Positions 1 to 5,944 of a DNA stretch of 14,726 nt are shown piece after piece. A program made the position numbers and the translations under genes. Position 1 is the stretch's first letter, and each line of letters begins with the position of its first letter. The DNA is taken from NCBI GenBank assembly GCA_002362595.1, contig DEUO01000036.1, positions 1-14,726 on the forward strand. The letters run 5' to 3'. Under the pieces are notes generated by a model. That model searched no databases. It was not told the DNA's origin and saw only the letters and a list, made by a program, of their open reading frames with translations. The DNA comes from Caryophanales bacterium UBA3260 (GTDB taxonomy: Bacteria; Bacillota_I; Bacilli_A; RF39; UBA660).

Positions 1-2
1 TT

Positions 3-25
3 AGCACCTTAAATGGTGTTTTTTT
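3..25 (+). terminator. Intrinsic terminator, copy 1 of a 25-nt repeat
   Basis: The stem AGCACC/GGTGTT (one G-U pair) with the loop TTAAAT is followed by a run of Ts, 7 counting the two in the stem. It would end a gene left of the window. The 25 bases from 1 to 25 recur exactly at 1649-1673. It lies only about 15 nt before the ribosome site of the ParB-like gene, so it may act as a leader attenuator for that gene as well as a terminator for the one before. Confidence 0.7.
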
Positions 26-52
26 GTGGACAAAAATAGGAAGGAGGAATTT

Positions 53-958
53 ATGGCAAAGAGTCAAAGTCAAATAAAAGATATAGATATATCGTTAATA
101 GATAGTTTTAAAAATCATCCATTTAAAGTAAATGAGGATTTAAGTTTTCTTGAATTAAAGCAAAGTATTAAAAACAATGGATTATTAAATCCAGTAGTTT
201 TAAGAAAAAAAGAAGATGGTAGATATGAAATGATTTCTGGACATAGAAGATTGTTAGCTATGAAGCAAAATAATGAGAAAACAATATCTGCTATAGTTAA
301 AGAATTGACTAATGATCAAGCTATTATTGATATGGTAGATTCTAATTTACAAAGAGAATTAGTTTTACCAAGTGAAAAAGCATTTGCTTACAAGATGAAA
401 TTAGAGGCTATGAAACATCAAGGCAAAAAAATTGATACTTTGGACCCTCAGGAACTAAAGTTAAATACTGTGGAAAAAATAGGTTTAGAATTTGGAGAAA
501 GTGCTACGAATATAAAAAGATATATTAGACTTACTTATTTGATTCCAGAGTTATTAGAGTATGTAGATAAAACTGTTCTTAATAGAAACGAACCATTAAC
601 AATAGGAATAAAACCAGCTGTAGAATTATCTTTTTTATCAACAGCTAATCAACAGTTAGTAGCAGATGCCATTGATTATAATCAAGCAACTCCATCTCAT
701 GCCCAAGCTATTGAAATCAGAAAGTTAGAAGAACAAAATGAATTAAATGAAGAAGTTTTAGATGAAATATTAAGTGAAGAAAAAGGAAATCAAAAAGAAC
801 AAATCTCATTTAATAGGAAAAGAATAGAAGATGTACTCCCTTCTGAATTGTTAAAAAAGGATAAAAGATATATAGAACAGTACATTATAAATGCTTTAAT
901 TAATTATTCTAAAGACAAAAAAATTGAAAGGGGTGATGCCTATGATTTAGATATGTAG
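53..958 (+). CDS. ParB-family (ParB/Spo0J/RepB N-terminal domain) partition-like protein
   Basis: A 301-residue DNA-binding protein of the ParB/Spo0J type. Known family members bind parS-like sites, use CTP, and spread or clamp on DNA for segregation of plasmids or circular ICEs; some are only regulators. Visible are the N-terminal ParB domain (about residues 10-110) with the nucleotide-binding motifs GHRR at 63-66 and NLQR at 98-101 (usual form ENLQR), a helix-turn-helix-like stretch at about 138-165, and a charged C-terminal part. I start at ATG 53 because AAGGAGG sits at 41-47; an in-frame GTG at 26 lies directly after the T-run of the terminator and has no ribosome site. No ParA ATPase is in the window, so it acts either with a partner outside or alone. 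The last residues, DLDM, are the same as those of the SSB at 7016. Family assignment is strong, exact role uncertain. Confidence 0.85.
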   Translation: MAKSQSQIKDIDISLIDSFKNHPFKVNEDLSFLELKQSIKNNGLLNPVVLRKKEDGRYEMISGHRRLLAMKQNNEKTISAIVKELTNDQAIIDMVDSNLQRELVLPSEKAFAYKMKLEAMKHQGKKIDTLDPQELKLNTVEKIGLEFGESATNIKRYIRLTYLIPELLEYVDKTVLNRNEPLTIGIKPAVELSFLSTANQQLVADAIDYNQATPSHAQAIEIRKLEEQNELNEEVLDEILSEEKGNQKEQISFNRKRIEDVLPSELLKKDKRYIEQYIINALINYSKDKKIERGDAYDLDM

Positions 959-965
959 CACCTTA
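956..965 (+). repeat. Half copy of the terminator repeat at the end of the ParB-like gene
   Basis: TAGCACCTTA, whose first three bases are the stop codon of the ParB-like gene, repeats the left half of the elements at 1-25 and 1649-1673. The right arm (GGTG) and the T-run are missing, so it should not terminate. It may be a decayed copy. A ten-base match in AT-rich DNA could also be chance. Confidence 0.4.
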
Positions 966-1011
966 GAATTACTTATAACTTCAATATATAATGTTTTATG
1001 AGGTGAAAAGA

Positions 1012-1644
1012 ATGAAAAAACAGTTTTTTCCTTTTGTAATATTCTTTACAATATCTTTTCTTTTTTCAATATATTATTTTAAACAAAGTTCGATAGAACC
1101 AGAAAAGGAGAATATTGAGACTGTAGATATTGAAAAAGAAAAAGGAGAAAAGAAAGAAGTTGTTTCAAGTGAGCTTAATAAAGAAAATATTATTGAAGAT
1201 ACTAAAGATGATACTGTCATTATTCAGAGTAATGATTCTAATGATAGTGTTTCTAATAAAAACAATATGGAGAATGATAATGTTGGTAACACTAATGTCA
1301 TAGAAGTTCCCCAAGTAGTTGAAAATAAGAAAACAAGTAACCAAGAAATTAAAATAACAGAACAACCTAAAATTAAGGTTGAAGAAGTAAGAGATGATAT
1401 AGTAGATACTAATAGTTTCTTTTATTCAATTCATAATGGGAATATAGATACATCATCCCAAGATAAGTGCTTATCAGCTGGAGAGGAAATAGCATTTTTA
1501 AATACAGTAGATATCAATTACTATAGATGCTATGAAGTAACTTCAACAACTGGAAAAGTTCTAGGGTATTATTTAAATATTTTTTGTAATTCAGATAATT
1601 GCAATAGATATAAAACACAAATTGATTTAAAAAAATATAAATAA
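1012..1644 (+). CDS. Membrane-anchored protein with low-complexity stalk and four-cysteine C-terminal domain (unknown function)
   Basis: I do not recognise the function. The 210-residue protein has a short basic start, one hydrophobic segment (about residues 5-23) that would anchor it with its C-terminus outside, then about 110 residues of low-complexity stalk rich in E, K, D, N and S. A compact C-terminal domain (about 135-210) carries cysteines at 153, 173, 192 and 197, which could pair as two disulfides outside the cell. I start at ATG 1012, which has GAGGTG at 1000-1005; an in-frame ATG at 991 has no ribosome site. It stands between the ParB-like gene and the adhesin gene and ends in its own terminator. 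The location before the adhesin suggests a surface role, but that is inference only. Confidence 0.7.
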   Translation: MKKQFFPFVIFFTISFLFSIYYFKQSSIEPEKENIETVDIEKEKGEKKEVVSSELNKENIIEDTKDDTVIIQSNDSNDSVSNKNNMENDNVGNTNVIEVPQVVENKKTSNQEIKITEQPKIKVEEVRDDIVDTNSFFYSIHNGNIDTSSQDKCLSAGEEIAFLNTVDINYYRCYEVTSTTGKVLGYYLNIFCNSDNCNRYKTQIDLKKYK

Positions 1645-1648
1645 TTTT

Positions 1649-1673
1649 TTAGCACCTTAAATGGTGTTTTTTT
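1649..1673 (+). terminator. Intrinsic terminator, copy 2 of the 25-nt repeat
   Basis: The stem AGCACC at 1651-1656 pairs with GGTGTT at 1663-1668, the loop is TTAAAT, and Ts run to 1673. It is identical over 25 nt to positions 1-25. It ends the four-cysteine protein gene. The ribosome site of the adhesin begins only about 13 nt later, which leaves no room for a normal promoter between them, so adhesin transcripts must read through it or start at or before it. Confidence 0.8.
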
Positions 1674-1697
1674 AATGGATTAATATAGGAGGAAAAA

Positions 1698-4412
1698 ATG
1701 CAAAAAAACATTAAGAGAATTTTATTTGCTGTAGCAATATTATTAGCTTGTGGATTCACTACAACTAATGTACATGCTGCAACTTTAACAAAGGAAAAGT
1801 CTGGGTATTTTTATAATAGATTTAATGATGTTGGAAATAATGCTTCATGGTATTGGCAATTATATACGATGGATGGTCAAACTGCATATTGCATTGAACC
1901 AAATGTTCCCGAAGGTACAACTTATCCTCAAACAAGTTATGAAGCAACAGGATTACCTAATGAAATTAAAGAAAGGGTTCTTTTAACAGCATATTATGGC
2001 TATACATATCCAGGACATAATACACTTAAATATAGAGCAGCTACTCAAGGTCTTTTATGGAGTATAATTGTAGGACATAATGGTCATACTGATTTTTCTA
2101 CTGAAAGATGGGGTGCTGGGGCTAAATTTGATGTTTCTAATGAAGAAAGAGAAATAGAAAGATTAATAGCTAATCATTATGTTAAACCATCTTTCAATGG
2201 TGGAAATTATACATATCAAGTTGGAGAAACATTTACTCTTACAGATACAAATAATGTATTAAGCAACTATGATGTTTCAGTTACAGGAGCAAATTATTCT
2301 ATAGAAGGTAACAAATTGACTGTTACACCAACAGTTAGTGGTGATATAAATGTTAGACTTACTAAAAGAATGCCATATGATAGTGAATATAAAATATATT
2401 CTGGCAATGAAATTCAAAATATGATTGTACCAGGAACTGTAGATCCAGTTGTTGCAAGTTTTAAAGTTAATGCTTATTTAAGTAGTGTAGATATGGTAAA
2501 AGCAGATAGTATTACTGAAAAAGCACAGGGTCAAGCAACTCTAAAAGGAGCTGTATATGGAGTTTATAGAACTGATGGTACTGAGGTAACTAGAATTACT
2601 ACAGATGAAAATGGATATGCTAAAAGTGGTAATGTATTAAGTTATGGATCTTATTACCTACAAGAAATAAGTCCATCTGAAGGTTACTATTTAGATAAAA
2701 CTAAATATAGTTTTGACATTAAAGGCAGAGCTGAAGTTTCAATGAATGTAACTGAAGATATAGTTGAGAATCATATAAGCATTTTAAAACAATACGAATA
2801 TGTTGATGAAAATACTACTTTCCTAAATGCTGAACAAGGAATTAAATTTGAAATATCTTATCCAGATGGAAGAGTATTAAAAACTGTAACTACTGATAAA
2901 AACGGTTATGCATCTTTTGATTTAGTATATGGTACTTGGAAATTCCATCAAGTAAATACAACAGCTGGATTTGAAAAAATTCATGATTTTTATATCACAG
3001 TAAATTATGATAGTCCTAAAGAACATTATTACAATATTCTTAATAATAAATTATCTGCTTATGTTCAAATAAAGAAAGTAGATGCAGAAACAGGTAAATC
3101 TATAGCACTTGCAAATACTACATTTAAAATATTAAATACTGATACTAATCAATATGTAGCTCAATATGTAGGTGGAAAAGTATATGATAAATTTGTAACA
3201 GATGAAACAGGTAAATCTATGACTTTCTTAAAGCTTGAAGCTGGAAATTATAAGATTGTAGAAATCACATCACCAAAAGGATATTTAATAAATGCTACTG
3301 GAGTTGAATTTACTTTAGGAAATGATACTCATTATACTTATACTACTTACGGAGCAATGGTTGAAGTAACATTTAAAGATACTCCAATAAAAGGACAAAT
3401 TGAAGTTAATAAGAAAGGTGAAAAAGTAATTATTGAAGATAATGCAATTGAATATGAATTAATTCCTTTAGATAAAGTAACATTCAATATTTATGCTAAA
3501 GAAGATATATTATCATCTGATGGTAACACAATATACTTTAAAAAAGATCAATTAGTAGATACTATCACTACAAATGAAGATGGTTATGCCATAAGTAAAA
3601 AATTACCTTTAGGTTCTTATTATATAATTGAAATAAAAACTAAAGATAACTATGTGTTAGATACAACTACTTATGAATTTACTTTAACTGAAAAGGATAA
3701 TACAACACCAATAGTATATGAAACATTAAGTAAAGTTAACTATTTAAAGAAGGGTAAATTAGAATTTACAAAAACTGATTTATCAGAATCAAAAGCTTTA
3801 CCAAATACCTTAATTGAAATTTATACTGAAGATAATAAATTAATCTTCTCTGGTAGAACTGATAAAGAAGGCAAAATCGTTATTGATGAACTACCAGTAG
3901 GTAAATACTATATTCTAGAAAAAGAAGCACCAGAAGGGTATAAAATTAATGAAGAAAAAATGCCATTTGAAATTAAAGAAAATGGTGAGATAATTAAATC
4001 TACTATGAAAGATGAAGATATCACTGGAAGTTTAGAATTTACAAAATTAGATTTTTCAAATGATAATCCACTTCCTAACACTTTAATTGAAATCTACAAT
4101 GAGAATGATGAGCTTGTATATAGTGGAAGAACTGATGAGAATGGTAAGATTACTATCAATGAACTAAAATATGGTAAATACTATATTCTAGAAAAAGAAG
4201 CACCAGAAGGATATGAAATCAATCCTGAAAAAATGTGGTTTGAAATCAAAGAAGATGGTGAGATAGTAAAATCTATCATGAAGGATCATCAAATTGTAGA
4301 AGTTCCAAATACTGATGCAACTGATTATAAAGAGCTTTTAATCGGTGGATTTACTTTAATCGTCTTAGGAACAGGTGTTATCATATATGGAAAAAAGAAA
4401 AATCAAAAATAA
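1698..4412 (+). CDS. Sortase-anchored thioester-domain/CnaB-repeat surface adhesin (SpaA-like)
   Basis: A 904-residue wall-anchored adhesin. It has a signal peptide with likely cleavage after VHA at residue 27. The N-terminal domain (about 38-160) looks like a TQXA/thioester domain: Cys65 in AYCIEP and Gln117 in AATQGLLW are the expected thioester pair, which in known adhesins lets the protein attach covalently to a target. Several CnaB-type beta domains follow (roughly 262-355, 360-450, 455-562, 565-678, 686-776, 777-867). Most have the E-box Glu used for self-made isopeptide bonds (E323, E522, E645, E741, E832); the second has Gln418 instead. The C-terminus has the sorting motif VPNTD (869-873), a membrane segment (about 881-897) and a basic tail. 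AGGAGGA at 1687-1693 fixes the start. The sortase gene overlaps its end, so the pair is a dedicated surface system. On a conjugative element it may serve cell-cell contact in mating, or host adhesion (inference). Confidence 0.9.
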   Translation: MQKNIKRILFAVAILLACGFTTTNVHAATLTKEKSGYFYNRFNDVGNNASWYWQLYTMDGQTAYCIEPNVPEGTTYPQTSYEATGLPNEIKERVLLTAYYGYTYPGHNTLKYRAATQGLLWSIIVGHNGHTDFSTERWGAGAKFDVSNEEREIERLIANHYVKPSFNGGNYTYQVGETFTLTDTNNVLSNYDVSVTGANYSIEGNKLTVTPTVSGDINVRLTKRMPYDSEYKIYSGNEIQNMIVPGTVDPVVASFKVNAYLSSVDMVKADSITEKAQGQATLKGAVYGVYRTDGTEVTRITTDENGYAKSGNVLSYGSYYLQEISPSEGYYLDKTKYSFDIKGRAEVSMNVTEDIVENHISILKQYEYVDENTTFLNAEQGIKFEISYPDGRVLKTVTTDKNGYASFDLVYGTWKFHQVNTTAGFEKIHDFYITVNYDSPKEHYYNILNNKLSAYVQIKKVDAETGKSIALANTTFKILNTDTNQYVAQYVGGKVYDKFVTDETGKSMTFLKLEAGNYKIVEITSPKGYLINATGVEFTLGNDTHYTYTTYGAMVEVTFKDTPIKGQIEVNKKGEKVIIEDNAIEYELIPLDKVTFNIYAKEDILSSDGNTIYFKKDQLVDTITTNEDGYAISKKLPLGSYYIIEIKTKDNYVLDTTTYEFTLTEKDNTTPIVYETLSKVNYLKKGKLEFTKTDLSESKALPNTLIEIYTEDNKLIFSGRTDKEGKIVIDELPVGKYYILEKEAPEGYKINEEKMPFEIKENGEIIKSTMKDEDITGSLEFTKLDFSNDNPLPNTLIEIYNENDELVYSGRTDENGKITINELKYGKYYILEKEAPEGYEINPEKMWFEIKEDGEIVKSIMKDHQIVEVPNTDATDYKELLIGGFTLIVLGTGVIIYGKKKNQK
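3753..4298 (+). repeat. Tandem duplication of a CnaB domain (two 273-bp units)
   Basis: Residues 686-776 and 777-867 of the adhesin are two 91-residue units in exact register. They share blocks such as LPNTLIEIY, YYILEKEAPEGY and the FEIK stretch. DNA identity is high in places, for example around the codons for YILEKEAPEGY, so this is a fairly recent duplication. The two boundaries are 3753-4025 and 4026-4298. Units like this can change copy number by recombination, which would change stalk length. Confidence 0.8.
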
Positions 4413-5007
4413 GAGCTGGTTTATAATAATCGGCTCTTTCCTATTTTTAATAGGATTATCTCTAATTGGTTATGACTATTTTTCTAACAAGAACATTAAA
4501 GATATAGAAAATAATGCTTTAAATGATTTTTACAAACATGAAACAGTTGTTAATGTCGATGAATTTGCTGAAGATACTCAAGTCAAAGAAGAAGTGAAAG
4601 AGCAAGTAAAAATAGAATATATTGCTGTACTTAAAATCCCTAAAATTAATTTAGAAAGAGGTCTAGTAAATCCAAACAGTTATCTAAATAATGTTAATTA
4701 TAATGTAGAAATTGTTAAAGGTTCTTCAATGCCTGATCAAGAAAATGGAAATGTCATTCTAGCTGGACATTCTGGTAGTGCAAGAATATCATATTTTAAA
4801 AAATTAGATAACTTATCCTTAGGTGATATGGTTTATATTGATTATAATAGCAAATTATATTCATATAAAGTAGTTGATATTTATGATATTGATAAAACAG
4901 GTAAAGCAGAAATAATTAGAGATAAGAATAAAAGTACTCTTACATTAATTACTTGTAGACATAATACTAAAAGACAAATAGTAATAATTTGTGAATTAGA
5001 ATCATAA
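4387..5007 (+). CDS. Sortase (transpeptidase for the upstream adhesin)
   Basis: A 206-residue membrane-bound cysteine transpeptidase that should cut the VPNTD signal of the adhesin and join it to the wall or to another subunit. One membrane segment near the N-terminus (about residues 10-30) is followed by the sortase beta-barrel. The catalytic residues are visible: His128 in LAGHSG, Cys190 in TLITC and Arg196 in the TKRQIV stretch. I choose ATG 4387, with AGGTG at 4373-4377; an in-frame GTG at 4375 is less likely. It overlaps the adhesin gene by 26 nt in another frame, so the two are translated from one message and probably coupled. Class is not certain from motifs alone. A hairpin at 4411-4438, inside its first codons, could lower its output relative to the adhesin. 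Confidence 0.9.
   Translation: MEKRKIKNKSWFIIIGSFLFLIGLSLIGYDYFSNKNIKDIENNALNDFYKHETVVNVDEFAEDTQVKEEVKEQVKIEYIAVLKIPKINLERGLVNPNSYLNNVNYNVEIVKGSSMPDQENGNVILAGHSGSARISYFKKLDNLSLGDMVYIDYNSKLYSYKVVDIYDIDKTGKAEIIRDKNKSTLTLITCRHNTKRQIVIICELES
4411..4438 (+). promoter_or_regulatory. Hairpin at the adhesin stop codon, inside the start of the sortase gene
   Basis: AAGAGC at 4411-4416 pairs perfectly with GCTCTT at 4433-4438 across a 16-nt loop. The left arm overlaps the adhesin stop codon. The stretch after it (TCCTATTTTTAAT) is only moderately T-rich, so it would be a weak terminator at best. It could also slow ribosomes entering the sortase gene or protect the adhesin message. Coding pressure in the sortase frame could equally have made it by chance. 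Confidence 0.4.
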
Positions 5008-5013
5008 TACTTG

Positions 5014-5069
5014 TTGCACCTTTTTATTTTATATTAATATTATTTATAATTGAAAGCATGGAGGTGCAA
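5014..5069 (+). promoter_or_regulatory. Inverted repeat that could hide the ribosome site of the next gene
   Basis: TTGCACCT at 5014-5021 is the exact reverse complement of AGGTGCAA at 5062-5069. The right arm contains most of the ribosome site GGAGGTG of the gene starting at 5071. If the 40-nt AT-rich loop allows pairing, the upstream arm acts as an anti-Shine-Dalgarno strand and would silence translation. The T-run after the left arm (5021-5025) is also present. No good promoter is seen in the gap; TATAAT at 5045-5050 lacks a clear partner at -35. Confidence 0.45.
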
Positions 5070-5070
5070 T

Positions 5071-5388
5071 ATGATTAGAACGGATATGGATGATGTTTCA
5101 GATGAAGAGTTTTTTAGAGTTGTTAGTCCTTGTGAAGAAATGGTAAATAATTATGTTAAAGACAATTTTTTTAATCAATATATTGCTTTTCATATAGCTG
5201 TTTATTATAGAGGCAATGCAATGTGGCAACAATCATTTTCTAATCAAGTAAGTACAGCTATAAATGATTTAGCACAATTTACAAATGCTGATTGTGATAT
5301 AGAATTAGTAAAGAAAATATTAGAAGAAACATATGAGTTAAAGATAACAAGTGAATCACCATTGGAGATAGAAGATGTAATGAAGTAG
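5071..5388 (+). CDS. Hypothetical protein (105 residues)
   Basis: I do not recognise it. It is a soluble, acidic protein with no signal peptide or membrane segment, mostly helical by eye, with an aromatic-rich middle (about residues 33-58) and an acidic C-terminus. I choose ATG 5071, which follows GGAGGTG at 5060-5066; an in-frame TTG at 5050 has no ribosome site. It is the first gene after the adhesin-sortase pair and comes before the replication block, so it may belong to maintenance rather than to surface functions. Its ribosome site lies in an inverted repeat. Confidence 0.65.
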   Translation: MIRTDMDDVSDEEFFRVVSPCEEMVNNYVKDNFFNQYIAFHIAVYYRGNAMWQQSFSNQVSTAINDLAQFTNADCDIELVKKILEETYELKITSESPLEIEDVMK

Positions 5389-5400
5389 ATGTTTTATATT

Positions 5401-5426
5401 CACTATAAAAATAGTGCTATTTGCAC
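5401..5426 (+). other. Set of overlapping, mutually exclusive small hairpins
   Basis: Three hairpins share bases: CACTAT-AAAA-ATAGTG (5401-5416), AAATA-GTGC-TATTT (5409-5422) and GTGC-TATTT-GCAC (5414-5426). Only one can form at a time. They lie between the stop of the preceding gene and the next promoter. No strong T-run follows, so this is not a clear terminator. Confidence 0.35.
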
Positions 5427-5432
5427 AATGGC

Positions 5433-5441
5433 TGATATAAT
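5433..5441 (+). promoter_or_regulatory. Extended -10 promoter TGATATAAT
   Basis: A perfect TATAAT at 5436-5441 is preceded by TG at the extended -10 position. No good -35 box is seen at normal spacing, which extended -10 promoters do not need. Transcription would begin near 5448, about 12 nt before ATG 5460, giving an almost leaderless message. The same nine bases occur at 11942-11950. Confidence 0.55.
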
Positions 5442-5459
5442 AAATGGGAGAGGTATGTT

Positions 5460-5918
5460 ATGGAAAGATTATTTGATTATTCAAAAGGAAAAGTAGATAG
5501 GAAAAATAAAAAAAGAATTGTTTTTATTAATAGAATGGCTTATCTTATGCAAAGCTTTCCTAGTACAAGCAAAGAGGTCAATGAACTTATTGATTGGTTA
5601 TATTATTTGTCAGAAGGAGTAGATTTTCATGATTCTTATGTTGATCTTTCAAGAAATGATTATAACCTTGAATTAGTAAAACACCTTGATAAAAATAAAA
5701 TTATAAAAGAAGTTTGGATAAGTGATATGCACTTATATTCTTATGCAATGTTATTACACGAACATAATTATTGGTCTAATAAAGATGTTTTAACTGATAT
5801 TATAAAAGAATTATATTTTAGATTAGATGAAATGATTCATCCATCAGATGGAAGTCATCGTGATTTTGAAGATATAAAGTATTATGTAGAAGTTGATTAT
5901 GTAGATGAAGAGCAATAG
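5460..5918 (+). CDS. Hypothetical protein (152 residues)
   Basis: I do not recognise it. It is soluble, without signal peptide or membrane segments, rich in Tyr, Asp and Lys, with a helical look; features include DWLYYLSEG (about residues 45-53) and an HEHNYW patch (about 100-105). GGGAGAGG at 5446-5453 serves as ribosome site for ATG 5460; ATG 5455 is out of frame. Upstream lies an extended -10 promoter, and the gene ends inside a terminator hairpin, so it may be a separate transcription unit between the surface module and the replication genes. Confidence 0.65.
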   Translation: MERLFDYSKGKVDRKNKKRIVFINRMAYLMQSFPSTSKEVNELIDWLYYLSEGVDFHDSYVDLSRNDYNLELVKHLDKNKIIKEVWISDMHLYSYAMLLHEHNYWSNKDVLTDIIKELYFRLDEMIHPSDGSHRDFEDIKYYVEVDYVDEEQ

Positions 5919-5930
5919 CTCTTTTTATTT
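5908..5930 (+). terminator. Intrinsic terminator overlapping a stop codon
   Basis: AAGAGC (5908-5913) pairs with GCTCTT (5918-5923) around an AATA loop, then TTTATTT. The stop codon TAG (5916-5918) lies in the loop and right arm. The ribosome site GGAGG of the next gene starts at 5932, directly after the T-run, so no promoter fits between. Confidence 0.7.
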
Positions 5931-5944
5931 TGGAGGAATGAAAT

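Noticed and set aside
26..52. Upstream GTG start for the ParB-like protein
   Set aside because: It directly follows the terminator T-run and lacks a ribosome site; AAGGAGG sits correctly for ATG 53.
1165..1365. Open frame of 66 codons on the minus strand
   Set aside because: It lies fully within the coding region of the stalked membrane protein, opposite its low-complexity stalk, has no ribosome site, and has a composition typical of antisense shadow frames.
3753..4298. Assembly artefact as cause of the adhesin tandem repeat
   Set aside because: The two units differ at many positions while keeping the frame, so they are real diverged domains and not a copied read segment.
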